From Parvibaculaceae bacterium (GTDB taxonomy: Bacteria; Pseudomonadota; Alphaproteobacteria; Parvibaculales; Parvibaculaceae), in NCBI GenBank assembly GCA_029209985.1, contig JARGNZ010000023.1, forward strand, positions 1 through 52,199: a DNA stretch of 52,199 nucleotides, written 5' to 3'. Of the stretch, positions 41,432 through 50,809 are shown piece by piece; within the stretch, counting starts at the first letter, position 1; every line of letters begins with the position of its first letter. A program made the translations under genes and the position numbers. Under the pieces are notes generated by a model. The model made no database searches. It was not told the origin of the DNA and saw only the letters and a list, made by a program, of their open reading frames with translations.

Positions 41432-43024
41432 TTGTCCGAGGCTTCCTCAGGTAGCGCACCAAGCAATATTGCAGAATATTCGGTCACCGAAATTTCCATG
41501 GCGCTCAAGCGGACAGTGGAAGATAATTTCGGATACGTGCGCGTGCGCGGTGAATTGGGCCGTGTGTCGCGCCCCGCATCTGGCCACCTTTACCTCGACT
41601 TAAAAGACGACAAGGCTGTGATGAATGGGGTGGTCTGGAAGGGCGTGGCCAATCGGCTTAAGATTAAGCCGGAGCAGGGCTTAGAGGTCATTTGCACGGG
41701 CAAGCTTACAACTTTTCCCGGTCAATCCCGTTACCAGATCGTCATCGACAATATGGAGCCAGCCGGGGTAGGGGCACTGATGGCGCTGCTGGAAGAGCGC
41801 AAGAAGAAGCTCGCGGCAGAAGGCCTATTTGCCCCTGAAAACAAACAAGACATTCCTTATCTGCCCCGCACCATTGGCGTTGTGACCAGTCCATCAGGGG
41901 CGGTCATTCGAGATATTTTGCATCGGTTGGCCGACCGGTTTCCACGGCACGTATTGGTATGGCCCGTGCGGGTGCAGGGCGAAACCTCAGCCGCCGAAGT
42001 CGCTGCAGGGATCAATGGCTTTAACGCGATGACCCCGGAGGGGCCAATTCCACGTCCAGATTTGATCATCGTCGCACGCGGGGGTGGCTCGGTAGAAGAC
42101 CTCTGGTCCTTCAACGAGGAGGTGGTCGTGCGCGCGGCAGCGGCGAGCAAAATACCGCTGATTTCAGCTGTTGGTCACGAAACAGATACGACGCTGATCG
42201 ATTATGCCTCCGACAGACGCGCGCCCACACCAACAGCGGCCGCTGAAATGGCGGTGCCCGTGCGCAGTGAGCTGCATGCCAATATGCTAGATTTGGAGCG
42301 CCGCCTTTATGGGGCCCAGATACGGTTGCTGGAAAATACCACAAACCGTTTGCAGGCTTTGGCCCGTGCTTTGCCAAGTCGCGAAGACCTATTTGCCTTG
42401 CCAGCCCAGAGGTTAGACCACATTGGCTTGCGACTGGCCCAGTCCTTGCGCTCTACCATTGAAGCAAAGACAACCCGGTTTGCCCGGTTAGAAGGCCGCA
42501 TGAGCCCGCAGCCCCTACGCCACAACCTTGAGCGACAGAGCGAACGGGTTTCCTACGCAGGCACGCGGCTTGCTCAAGGGTTGAGCGCATCCACACGCGC
42601 CAAGCAGGAACAACTCTCGCGGTTAGAAAGCAAACTCAGTGCCCGACCCATTAATATGCAAATTGGGCAAGCGTTGACACGGTTGGGTGATTTGCAAAAT
42701 CGAATGGCAGGCGGACAAAAGCACCACTTAGAGGCGCAAGCCGCGCGATTGGCGCAAGCGTCGCGGTTGTTGGATTCTTATTCGTATCAAAGTGTTTTGC
42801 AGCGTGGCTTTGCATTGGTGCGAGATGAGCAGGGCGACCCGATCAGGGCGTCACAGGGATTGTTAAAAGGCCAAATGCTGCACTTGGAATTTGCGAAAGA
42901 AGACCGCATCAATGTGCGTGTGGAAGAGGCCGGGGCAGCAAAGCCGCAGCCGAAAGCCAAATCAGCCAGTCCGTCCCAAAAGGCCGGGTCAAAAACAAGC
43001 CCAAATCAGGGCACCTTGTTGTAG
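41432..43024 (+). CDS. xseA: Exodeoxyribonuclease VII large subunit
   Basis: A 530-residue catalytic subunit of ExoVII. N-terminal OB fold ([29 protein letters not shown]), the catalytic domain with [36 protein letters not shown] and [29 protein letters not shown], then a long coiled-coil region and a Lys/Ser-rich tail. No ATG precedes the conserved start; TTG 41432 has AAGGGAT at suitable distance and gives [12 protein letters not shown], so a TTG start is inferred. xseB is not in the window. DUF2093 and M23 genes follow. Confidence 0.95.
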   Translation: MSEASSGSAPSNIAEYSVTEISMALKRTVEDNFGYVRVRGELGRVSRPASGHLYLDLKDDKAVMNGVVWKGVANRLKIKPEQGLEVICTGKLTTFPGQSRYQIVIDNMEPAGVGALMALLEERKKKLAAEGLFAPENKQDIPYLPRTIGVVTSPSGAVIRDILHRLADRFPRHVLVWPVRVQGETSAAEVAAGINGFNAMTPEGPIPRPDLIIVARGGGSVEDLWSFNEEVVVRAAAASKIPLISAVGHETDTTLIDYASDRRAPTPTAAAEMAVPVRSELHANMLDLERRLYGAQIRLLENTTNRLQALARALPSREDLFALPAQRLDHIGLRLAQSLRSTIEAKTTRFARLEGRMSPQPLRHNLERQSERVSYAGTRLAQGLSASTRAKQEQLSRLESKLSARPINMQIGQALTRLGDLQNRMAGGQKHHLEAQAARLAQASRLLDSYSYQSVLQRGFALVRDEQGDPIRASQGLLKGQMLHLEFAKEDRINVRVEEAGAAKPQPKAKSASPSQKAGSKTSPNQGTLL

Positions 43025-43074
43025 AGCGAAAGCCAGCGTAAGCTTGGCCAAATTCTTTTTAAGTTAGTGAGCAT

Positions 43075-43299
43075 ATGAACCCGTTTGCAAATGAAATTGG
43101 TGGCGAAGAAGCCCAGATCGTCTATGGCGATGGTGATTTTGATGTCATACGTCCCGGCACATTCGTAAAATGCGCCGTGACCGGAAAACGCATCCCTCTT
43201 GAGGGCCTGAAATATTGGAGTGTTGACCATCAAGAGGCCTATATCGACGGCGAAACGTCGGTGCAGCGCTATAAACAATTGGCAGGTTTGGCAAAATGA
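43075..43299 (+). CDS. DUF2093 family protein
   Basis: A 74-residue protein matching DUF2093: EEAQIVYGDGDFDVIRPGTFVKCAVTGKRIPLEGLKYWSVD, and an ending with DGETSVQRY. It carries one Cys. Function unknown, almost limited to Alphaproteobacteria. Its TGA overlaps the ATG of the M23 gene by 4 nt, and it lies 50 bp after xseA, so the three are probably one transcript. Confidence 0.93.
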   Translation: MNPFANEIGGEEAQIVYGDGDFDVIRPGTFVKCAVTGKRIPLEGLKYWSVDHQEAYIDGETSVQRYKQLAGLAK

Positions 43300-44180
43300 A
43301 GTTTTCCCGGTTTTCTTGCCTCCAAGTTGCCATCGCCCTGTGGTGTGGCACATGCGTGGGCGCATCGCAGGCGCAGGCTGTCATTCTCTCCCTTAAAGGA
43401 GTGGAGCAGCAAGGCGGCATTATGCGAGGAAAAACAGAACCGGGAACAAGCGTGAGCTTGAATGGGAAATCCGTTCAAGTATCTCCGCAAGGTTTTTTTG
43501 TTATTGGCTTCGATAGAGACCACAAAGGCGATGCCCGTTTGGTTCTCAGTGGTGCTGATGGCAGCAGCCTAGAGCGGGTCATCGATGTGGCCCCTAGAAA
43601 ATACGTAACCCAACACGTGAACGGTGTCGCGTCGAAATACGTGAACCCAAAGCCGGAAACGCTCAAACGCATTCGTGCGGAAGGTAAAATAAAAGGCAAG
43701 GCCCGCCGCTTGAACACCGAAGGCGAATGGTTCGCGGATGATTTTGTATGGCCCGTCACCGGTATTTTGACCGGAACCTTTGGTAGCCAGAGATTTTATA
43801 ATGGAGAGCCGCGTAGGCCGCATTTTGGTGTTGATATCGCGCGTCCAACGGGCACCCCCGTTCAAGCGCCCGCACCCGGCATCATTCGGTTGGCAGAACC
43901 TGATATGTATTTTGAGGGTGGCTTGGTTTTTCTAGATCACGGACACGGGCTTATCAGTGTGATGATGCATCTCAGCCGGGTCGATGTTGTGGTTGGGCAA
44001 AAGGTTGAGCAGGGAGATATCATTGGGGCGGTGGGCGCGACGGGTCGTGTGACTGGGGCGCATTTGGACTGGCGGATGAAGTGGCAAAAAGCGAATGTTG
44101 ACCCAGCTAATTTAGTGGGGCCAATGCCTAAAAATGTGCCGCAAAAGTCACCGGCGAAACCAATCGCACGCCCTCAGTAA
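43296..44180 (+). CDS. M23 family metallopeptidase (LytM-like), exported
   Basis: A 294-residue protein with a signal peptide (cut near ASQAQA-VI), an N-terminal beta domain with a carboxypeptidase-like fold, and a LytM domain (about residues 165-275). Zinc motif: HFGVDIARPTGTPV (His and Asp), and GAHLDWRM, where the first His of the usual HxH is kept and the second is Asp, a common variant of this subgroup. It probably cuts or regulates peptidoglycan in the periplasm. Start overlaps the DUF2093 stop. Confidence 0.93.
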   Translation: MKFSRFSCLQVAIALWCGTCVGASQAQAVILSLKGVEQQGGIMRGKTEPGTSVSLNGKSVQVSPQGFFVIGFDRDHKGDARLVLSGADGSSLERVIDVAPRKYVTQHVNGVASKYVNPKPETLKRIRAEGKIKGKARRLNTEGEWFADDFVWPVTGILTGTFGSQRFYNGEPRRPHFGVDIARPTGTPVQAPAPGIIRLAEPDMYFEGGLVFLDHGHGLISVMMHLSRVDVVVGQKVEQGDIIGAVGATGRVTGAHLDWRMKWQKANVDPANLVGPMPKNVPQKSPAKPIARPQ

Positions 44181-44182
44181 AC

Positions 44183-45088
44183 CTAGCCCTTTTTGGTGAA
44201 GCTCCAGCGATCATGTAGCCAAAACCACTGGGAAGGGTGCTCGCGAATGCGGGCCTCTAAAAAATCATTTAGCTCTTGAGTGACGCGCGTAATCTCGCCC
44301 AAAGCCTCTGCCTTGCTATCGGTTTCAATCGGCTTATGCACTGTTAGCGTAAAGCACGTGCCATTACTGCGCACCAAACTCACAGGTACAATGGGCACTT
44401 GATTGCGATAGGCAAGGCCTGCGGGGGCAGAAGTTGTCATGGCCTTCTGGCCAAAAAAGGTTGCCTCAATGCCATCATTAAGCTTTTGATCGATCAGCAT
44501 CATGACAAACTTTTTGCTTTTGAGCAGACGCAGGATAGAGCGGGCACCTTTGGCCCCTTTTGGAATTTGTACGGCGTCGCTTACCTTGGCGCGAAGTGCT
44601 AATATTTGATCGTCGATAAGCTGATTGTTGGCGCTCCGGTAGACAGCCCCGCTTTCAATTCCTTGCAAATGGGCGATAAGCGGTAAGATTTCCCAATTCG
44701 CAAAATGACCCGACACAATCAATCCGCCGCGCCCCGCATCTGCAACGGAAGTTAAGTGTTCAAGGCCAACAATGTTCAATCGGCTTGCGTTTTTCGGCAA
44801 TATGAATTTATCGAGTAATGGGTATTCAAAAAGAGTGCGGCCAAAATTTTCCCACATATCGCGAACGATCTGATCACGGGTCGGACCGTCTAACTCCGGT
44901 AATGTTCTTTCCAGATTAAGGCGTGCCCGGCGTGTCACACCAACACGCGGCCCAATGGTGCGCCCCAAAAAACCCCCTAAGTTTGAGGCGGCGGTAATGC
45001 CGAGCGGGCGAATGAGCGTGAAGACAATACGGGCAAGAGCTGCTTCAAAGCGGTGGGAGCAGCTTGGGGGGCTGGTTTCAATGCTCAC
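44183..45088 (-). CDS. Lipid A biosynthesis lauroyl acyltransferase (LpxL/HtrB family)
   Basis: A 301-residue inner-membrane acyltransferase that adds a secondary acyl chain to lipid A. The catalytic HFANWE motif (HX4E, His at about residue 127) and the SLVRSNGTCFTLTVHKPIE and WFWLHDRW segments are those of LpxL/HtrB. The start is GTG 45088, 2 nt after the lpxK stop on the same strand. It is the last gene of the lipid A operon and the only LpxL-like gene in the window. Confidence 0.94.
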   Translation of the reverse strand: MSIETSPPSCSHRFEAALARIVFTLIRPLGITAASNLGGFLGRTIGPRVGVTRRARLNLERTLPELDGPTRDQIVRDMWENFGRTLFEYPLLDKFILPKNASRLNIVGLEHLTSVADAGRGGLIVSGHFANWEILPLIAHLQGIESGAVYRSANNQLIDDQILALRAKVSDAVQIPKGAKGARSILRLLKSKKFVMMLIDQKLNDGIEATFFGQKAMTTSAPAGLAYRNQVPIVPVSLVRSNGTCFTLTVHKPIETDSKAEALGEITRVTQELNDFLEARIREHPSQWFWLHDRWSFTKKG

Positions 45089-45090
45089 GG

Positions 45091-46167
45091 CTAAGCCCCG
45101 TCCTGCCGCCCGCCGGGCGGAATATAGGTGTGGGAAATACGTGCAGCCGCAATGGCCTCTTTCAGCAATAACAGCAAGCCGGGTTTGTCATCGAAGGCTA
45201 CGCGGATGGGAAGCACGAGACTGCGCTCTGCCAATATGCGGCACATTTCCTTGGAGCAACAAAGACGCGCTAAATCTTTTTCTGTCGTCACCAACTCGGC
45301 CTTGAGCTTGTCGGCCCATGTAATCAAGCCTCGGGCTTCGCGCTCGGTGTAAATGTGATGATCTGCATATGATGCCGTTTCCAAAACGCTGGCACCAATA
45401 TCTGTGAGGCTGGCAAAAAACTTCTCAGGACGGCCTATGCCTGCATAGGCAATCAACCGGCGTCCTGTAAGTGTTAGCACCGAACTTAAATCAGGTTCAA
45501 TGCGCGCGCGGAAAACAGGCACACCATGCGCCTGCGCTTCATGGGCTAATTGGTCGCCCGGCGCACCCGGCCCCATGATGATGACAGCTTGTGCGCGTTT
45601 AAGCCCGTCTGCAAAGTGCTCGCGCAATGGGCCAGCAGGAATGAGCCGCTTATTGCCAAGGCCCGCTTGTCCATCGATGACCAAAATAGAGAAGTCTTTA
45701 TACAGACCATGATTTTGAAACCCATCATCCATAATGATCAAGCTGGCATCGACAGATTTGGCAAGCCGCGCTCCGGCGACACGGTCACCAGATTTGATCA
45801 CCTCCGCCGTGCGAGCCAGCAGCAATGCTTCATCGCCAACTTCTTCAGGGGATTGATCACATGGGGACACCACAAGGGGACCAGCTTCACTGCCGCCATA
45901 GCCACGTGTGAGGAAAACGGGTTTCTCCGCTTCGTCCTTCAACATGCGCCCCAGCTCAATAGCAACAGGTGTTTTGCCAACACCGCCAGCTGTGACATTG
46001 CCGATGCAGAGCACAGGCATACCCGCGCGTTCCGAAATAGCAAAACGACGCTTGGCGCTGCTCACCGCACCAAACAAGGCGCTGACAGGGGCCAAAGCGT
46101 AGGGCCAAATTTTATCGCCAATCGTCGGCGCAGTGCTATGGGGATACCAAAAGGTCGGCGTGTCCAT
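45091..46167 (-). CDS. lpxK: Tetraacyldisaccharide 4'-kinase
   Basis: A 358-residue P-loop kinase making lipid IVA. It begins MDTPTFWYP and has the Walker-A region GNVTAGGVGKTPVAIEL, FLTRGYGGSEAGPLVV, the catalytic Asp motif IIMDDGFQNHGL, and GIGRPEKFF. Its ATG overlaps the waaA stop by one base (TAATG), so translation is coupled; the longer open frame overlaps waaA and is rejected. Confidence 0.97.
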   Translation of the reverse strand: MDTPTFWYPHSTAPTIGDKIWPYALAPVSALFGAVSSAKRRFAISERAGMPVLCIGNVTAGGVGKTPVAIELGRMLKDEAEKPVFLTRGYGGSEAGPLVVSPCDQSPEEVGDEALLLARTAEVIKSGDRVAGARLAKSVDASLIIMDDGFQNHGLYKDFSILVIDGQAGLGNKRLIPAGPLREHFADGLKRAQAVIIMGPGAPGDQLAHEAQAHGVPVFRARIEPDLSSVLTLTGRRLIAYAGIGRPEKFFASLTDIGASVLETASYADHHIYTEREARGLITWADKLKAELVTTEKDLARLCCSKEMCRILAERSLVLPIRVAFDDKPGLLLLLKEAIAAARISHTYIPPGGRQDGA

Positions 46168-47477
46168 TAGTTTGGATCTCCCAAATTTACGGGAGTTAAG
46201 GCAGCGCGTGGAGGGGGCAGGAGCGGGGTGATGTGTGCCCATACCTTATCCGTGACCCCAGCAAGGTCTTGTGCTGCCTGTAACGCGCGGTCAGCTTGCG
46301 TGGTGCGCTGGGCCTCGTCTTTAAGGAAAAGGGCGATGCGAGCTGCCAGCTCTTCAGCGTTCTCTACAATATCGATTGCCTGTGCAGCTTTGAATGTTTC
46401 AATAACTTCTTTGAAATTGTCTGTATGGGACCCGGTGAGCAAGGCACAGTTTAACCGCGCGGCTTCAAGGAGGTTGTGACCGCCAATGGGAACAAGAGAG
46501 CCGCCTACAAAGACGATGGGGCAAAGAGCGTAAAACAATCCAAGTTCTCCCAATGTATCGACCATCATAATGTCACACACTTCTGGCGGAAGATAACTGA
46601 CAGTGCGGGTTGCAACCCGCAATCCTTGTGCATCAAGCATGTCACCAATGTTGACCCCTCGTTCCGGGTGGCGCGGCACAAGAACGGTTAAAAGATCCGG
46701 GAACGTTTTTTTCAAAAGGATATGAGCTTGAGAAATAATGTCTTCCTCACCCGGATGAGTGCTGGCGGCAAGCCATAGGGGGCGACCGGCAACGGCCTGT
46801 CGCAGAGCTTCCAATTGCTCTGGAGCTGCAGTGGGAGGCGGCGCGTCAAACTTCAAATTGCCAGCGGAGTGCACCGCGCGGGCCCCTCGCGCTTCCAGCC
46901 GGAGCTTGCTATCTGAATCTTGAGCTAAGATCAGCTCAAAGGACGTGAGGATGGATTTCAGAAAGCCAGACGCTTTTCCCCATCCTTCATAGGAGCTTTG
47001 GGAAAAGCGAGCGTTGATGAGCCCCATTTTTACACCGCGCTTGGCCGCCATTAAAATGAGGTTTGGCCACAGCTCAGATTCGACAATAAGTCCAACATCA
47101 GGCTGCCAATGATCGAGGAAGCGGGCAATATAGGCAGGAGAATCCAACGGAATAAATTGATGGATGACATCGGCTGGCAGGCGCTTGGCCATTAAGTGCG
47201 CAGACGTCAGCGTTCCGGTGGTGATCAGAAGGCGAAGGTCTGGCCGAGACTGGCGAAAACGATCCACAAGCGTGAGCAGGGAAACAGCCTCCCCCACACT
47301 TGCCGCATGAAGCCAGACCAAATGGCCCTTTGGCCGGGACGTGCGCGTTATGCCCATGCGTTCAGGAAGGCGAACAGGGTCTTCTTTCCCTTGTCCTAAA
47401 CGCCGCTTAAGAATGAAAGGCGCAAGAGGGGTTAAGAGCCAAGTGGCTGATGTATATAAAAGATGTGCCGCGCTCAA
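46167..47477 (-). CDS. waaA: 3-deoxy-D-manno-octulosonic acid (Kdo) transferase
   Basis: A 436-residue GT30 glycosyltransferase adding Kdo to lipid IVA. N-terminal membrane anchor (LLYTSATWLLTPLAPFIL), LVWLHAASVGEAVSLL with the catalytic Glu, LIVESELWPNLILMA, and in the CMP-Kdo domain FVGGSLVPIGGHNLLEAARL. No ATG is in frame. TTG 47477 has GGAG 6 nt upstream and starts at the membrane anchor, so it is preferred to GTG 47510. It lies between the DUF374 gene and lpxK. Confidence 0.96.
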   Translation of the reverse strand: MSAAHLLYTSATWLLTPLAPFILKRRLGQGKEDPVRLPERMGITRTSRPKGHLVWLHAASVGEAVSLLTLVDRFRQSRPDLRLLITTGTLTSAHLMAKRLPADVIHQFIPLDSPAYIARFLDHWQPDVGLIVESELWPNLILMAAKRGVKMGLINARFSQSSYEGWGKASGFLKSILTSFELILAQDSDSKLRLEARGARAVHSAGNLKFDAPPPTAAPEQLEALRQAVAGRPLWLAASTHPGEEDIISQAHILLKKTFPDLLTVLVPRHPERGVNIGDMLDAQGLRVATRTVSYLPPEVCDIMMVDTLGELGLFYALCPIVFVGGSLVPIGGHNLLEAARLNCALLTGSHTDNFKEVIETFKAAQAIDIVENAEELAARIALFLKDEAQRTTQADRALQAAQDLAGVTDKVWAHITPLLPPPRAALTPVNLGDPN

Positions 47478-47554
47478 TCTGCTCTCCGTTTGCCAGCATG
47501 TCGCCAGCACTCATTCCGGTTCGTCGTGTCTATCAATTAGAGTTTAGCATCACT

Positions 47555-48280
47555 TTACTGAGACGCCACGGGCAGTCCAGCCAAGCGGTCGGCCTCTGCA
47601 TTAACATCATTCAACGCTTGTTCGACCTGTTGACGGTAAACCTCCAACATTTCCGCATCCGCATCGCCGGGCACATAAATAGGCTCCCCCCAGACAATAC
47701 CACCCTGCGAGAAAGGGAGGTTGATCTTCAACTTACTCCAATTATTCATTGTGATGCGCCATTTAGTCGATAAGGCGACAGGCACGATGGGACGCCCAGA
47801 TAAACGCGCCAGGGCCACAATCCCTGGGCCGGCGACACGTGCAGGCCCAGGGGGCATGTCGGATGTCATAAAAATTGAGGCGTCAGAGCGTAGGGCGCGA
47901 ACCATTTCGCGCAGGGCCACCGCGCCCCGTTTGTTTTTGTTCTTCGCCCGTTTTTCTTCGCCTTTGGGAACGCCGGATCCCCGAATGGTTGTGAAACCCA
48001 TATTCTCTAGGAAGCGGGCAAGGAGTTGTCCGTCGCCGTGCATAGAGACCAGCGTTTTGATAATCCGCCAATTATGCCAGAAGGGGGGCATCAGAAGGTT
48101 TTGCCCATGCCATGTGGTGACGATGAAGGTGTCTTCGTTCTTCCAAAAGTTTTCTGCCACATGAGAATTGCGGGTTTGGAAGCGGCACGTAATTGCAACA
48201 AATTTTACATATGAGCTGGCAATGCGCGCAAGAATGCGGTGCGTAATTTCCGACTGCATGATGCGTTTTCCAAAAGACAT
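47555..48280 (-). CDS. DUF374 family lysophospholipid acyltransferase-like protein
   Basis: A 241-residue protein of the DUF374/LPLAT group: TTWHGQNLLMPPFWHN, SMHGDGQLLARFLENMGFTTIRGS, and the MTSDMPPGPARVAGPGIVALARLSG segment fit the family, though the usual DGP reads DMPPGP. Its location beside waaA and lpxK is conserved in Alphaproteobacteria, hinting at lipid A or Kdo assembly, but the acceptor is unknown. ATG 48280 is 1 nt after the MsbA-like stop. Confidence 0.9.
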   Translation of the reverse strand: MSFGKRIMQSEITHRILARIASSYVKFVAITCRFQTRNSHVAENFWKNEDTFIVTTWHGQNLLMPPFWHNWRIIKTLVSMHGDGQLLARFLENMGFTTIRGSGVPKGEEKRAKNKNKRGAVALREMVRALRSDASIFMTSDMPPGPARVAGPGIVALARLSGRPIVPVALSTKWRITMNNWSKLKINLPFSQGGIVWGEPIYVPGDADAEMLEVYRQQVEQALNDVNAEADRLAGLPVASQ

Positions 48281-48281
48281 A

Positions 48282-50237
48282 TTAATTCCCTACGGTCAGT
48301 TCAGGCGTTTCATCCGTGCGATCAAACTGTGTGCGATAGAGTTCCGCATAAAGGCCGTTGAGTGCAACCAACTCTTGGTGCGTACCCTGCTCTAAAACGT
48401 GGCCGCCTTCGACAACATAAATTTTATCCGCATGCATAATAGTCGATAAGCGGTGAGCAATCACCAAGGTGGTGCGCCCTTCCATTAAGGCGTCGAGGGC
48501 CTTTTGTACTTGCAGTTCTGAAGCCGTGTCCAACGCTGACGTCGCTTCATCAAGCAGCAAAATCGGTGCATTTTTCAGGAGCGCACGGGCAATGGCAATG
48601 CGTTGGCGCTGGCCTCCAGAAAGCTTGCTGCCCGCTTCCCCAACCCGCGTGTCATAACCTGCTGACAACTGAGTAATAAAATCATGAGCCGCCGCTTTGC
48701 GTGCCGCTGCCTCAATCTCGTCTTGGCTGGCGTCAGGGCTGCCGTAAGCAATATTGGCGCGAACAGTATCGTCAAACAGGAAGGGGTCTTGCGTGACCAG
48801 TGAGCTTGCTTGACGCAAAGAGGATAAGCTGACCGAGCGCACATCTTGCCCGTCAATCAGCAAGCCGCCTTCGGTCGCGTCATAGAACCGAGGGACCATG
48901 TTGAGTAGGGTGCTTTTGCCAGAACCACTTGGTCCGACTAAAGCAACGCTTTGGCCGTGTTCAATCTGTATGTTGATATTTTCCACCGCTAAGGTGCCAT
49001 CAGGGTAGCGCAGCGAAACGTTTTGAAAGTCCACCGCCGCCTTGGAAATCTCAAGATCCTTCACGCCGGGCTTATCAACGATCAGCGGCTCACGGTCGAT
49101 CATCGGGAAGAGACGACTAAGGGCCGCAACGCCGTCTTGCAGCATTGTAAATTGGTTCGCGACGGCCTTCAGCGGTTGGTACGCAAGCATCACCGCCGCC
49201 ATAAAGCCAATGAACGCATCGACGGTCAGTTCACCTGCTTGCACCTGATGCTGCGCGTAGAAAATCACCAAGGCAACGCCAATCCCCGTCAGAAATTCTG
49301 TGGTTGGGCTGGCTGCTGCCTTTGCCTTCACCGCTTTCATTTGGTGCGCAATCAATTTGCTGATGACGCCAGAGGCGCGTTTGATTTCACTATCTTCTTG
49401 GCCGTAGGCTTTCACCACCCGCAAGCCGCCCAGTCCTTCAAGGATAAGTGCAGAAAGCCCGCCCGTTTCGGCGAGGGTTTTTGTGCTGGCTTTACGATTG
49501 CGTTTGCCCAGCTTACGCACATTCATTGCGGCGAAGGGAATGATCGCGCTCATGAGCAGCGCCATGCGCGGGTCAAGATAATAGAGATAAACCCACAACC
49601 CAATGACGGTGAAAAGGTGGCGCGTTAAATTCACGACCGTTTCGGTCATCGTGCCGCGTATGCGGTTTGCATCGGACATGAAGGCCGAAATAAAGCGACC
49701 AGAGTGGGTCTGTTGGATCCAAGACAAGTCAGCCCGCATGAGGCGCGCAAACAATTGTGTTTGAATTTTCTCCACGACCTTATGCCCGGCATAATTCAGC
49801 TGCACACCAGAAATATAAGTGGCTAAGGCTTTCAGTCCCATAACCACAACAATGCCGATGCAGATGAAATAGATCAGAGGAATGTCGCCATTGTCCGCAT
49901 TGGAAAACTCTAATCCAAAGGGCAGGCTGGACGGCGTGGTATCAACGCCGGGTATATCCACTAAATCGGTTTCAACGGTGCTTTTGCCGCCATTTTTGTT
50001 GGTCTCAATCCAAATCAGAAAAGCGGTCGCAATTTGTATCATCGCCGGAACAAGGCTTGTGGTCGCGGCCACCACAAGGTTGGCTGAAAAGGCAAAGAAG
50101 AGCCGCCATTTGTGCGGAATCAAATAGTCTTTCACGACACGGGTGATGGCGCTCCATGCGCTGATGTCCGACGCAACAAGGGCGGACGAGGTGGGAGCTT
50201 GCACTGATTGGGAAGTATCTTGGTTTGTCGTGCTCAA
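48282..50237 (-). CDS. MsbA-like ABC exporter (fused permease and ATPase)
   Basis: A 651-residue half-transporter: six membrane helices (about residues 35-345) and an ATPase domain with Walker A VGPSGSGKST, signature KLSGGQRQRIAIA, Walker B ILLLDEATSALD and the H-loop VIAHRLST. Given its neighbours it probably flips lipid A-core or a related glycolipid across the inner membrane. The first periplasmic loop is enlarged (about residues 70-115). The start is TTG 50237 with GAGGA 6 nt upstream. It is coupled to the DUF374 gene. Confidence 0.93.
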   Translation of the reverse strand: MSTTNQDTSQSVQAPTSSALVASDISAWSAITRVVKDYLIPHKWRLFFAFSANLVVAATTSLVPAMIQIATAFLIWIETNKNGGKSTVETDLVDIPGVDTTPSSLPFGLEFSNADNGDIPLIYFICIGIVVVMGLKALATYISGVQLNYAGHKVVEKIQTQLFARLMRADLSWIQQTHSGRFISAFMSDANRIRGTMTETVVNLTRHLFTVIGLWVYLYYLDPRMALLMSAIIPFAAMNVRKLGKRNRKASTKTLAETGGLSALILEGLGGLRVVKAYGQEDSEIKRASGVISKLIAHQMKAVKAKAAASPTTEFLTGIGVALVIFYAQHQVQAGELTVDAFIGFMAAVMLAYQPLKAVANQFTMLQDGVAALSRLFPMIDREPLIVDKPGVKDLEISKAAVDFQNVSLRYPDGTLAVENINIQIEHGQSVALVGPSGSGKSTLLNMVPRFYDATEGGLLIDGQDVRSVSLSSLRQASSLVTQDPFLFDDTVRANIAYGSPDASQDEIEAAARKAAAHDFITQLSAGYDTRVGEAGSKLSGGQRQRIAIARALLKNAPILLLDEATSALDTASELQVQKALDALMEGRTTLVIAHRLSTIMHADKIYVVEGGHVLEQGTHQELVALNGLYAELYRTQFDRTDETPELTVGN

Positions 50238-50418
50238 CGTCGTCCTCGCCTACCATAATGGGCAAATAAAGTGAAACAGGCCCTACAGAGGGGGCTTGAG
50301 GGTGATCCACACCTGAAGATATGCGGAAATAGTATTATTCCGATAAGTCGCGATTTAGTAGCATTTATAGCTGTAGATCGATAGCCAAATTGCACTTTGA
50401 AAGCTGTTCGCAATGGTT

Positions 50419-50457
50419 GGCTTTTGCCCGTTCTAAAGGCAAAAAGGGCAAAAAGCC
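50419..50457. repeat. Inverted repeat in the DUF4170-msbA-like spacer
   Basis: GGCTTTTGCCC (50419-50429) pairs with GGGCAAAAAGCC (50446-50457) with one bulged base. It lies in a 284-bp space that holds no convincing gene. No T-run follows on either strand. Confidence 0.5.
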
Positions 50458-50521
50458 TAGGTTAAGAGCCAAATTTAATCATCGAAAAGGGCGCGCGGCC
50501 TTTCAATATCTGGCAAAGGCA

Positions 50522-50761
50522 TTAATCGCTAGCGTGATCATGGTTCTCCGGGTCGAGGATCCGGTGGAGGTGAACAATGAAATAGCGCATCCGCGCATTG
50601 TCGACAGACCGCTGAGAACAGCCCTTCCATGCATTAAAGGCAGTGTCGTAATCGGGGAAAATGCCGACTAGGTCCAAAGCTTCGACATCTGCGAAAGTTG
50701 TATCTTCTAGGCTTTCCAGCTCTCCGCCAAAGACAAGATGGAGCAATTGTTTGTCAGTCAT
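50522..50761 (-). CDS. DUF4170 family protein
   Basis: A 79-residue protein matching DUF4170 across its length: LLHLVFGGELESLEDTTF, DLVGIFPDYDTAFNAWKG, and SVDNARMRYFIVHLHRILDP. Function unknown; the family sits at this place before lipid A/Kdo genes in many alphaproteobacteria. GAGGAA precedes ATG 50761. The gene is upstream of the MsbA-like exporter. Confidence 0.94.
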   Translation of the reverse strand: MTDKQLLHLVFGGELESLEDTTFADVEALDLVGIFPDYDTAFNAWKGCSQRSVDNARMRYFIVHLHRILDPENHDHASD

Positions 50762-50809
50762 TGGAATTCCTCAAGTTGGGTTCCGTGCCTATCTGCCGAT
50801 AGCAGATCG

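Noticed and set aside
50390-50671. Plus-strand 93-codon frame
   Set aside because: Its second half is antisense to the DUF4170 gene, and the first half is a low-complexity Lys/Gly stretch.
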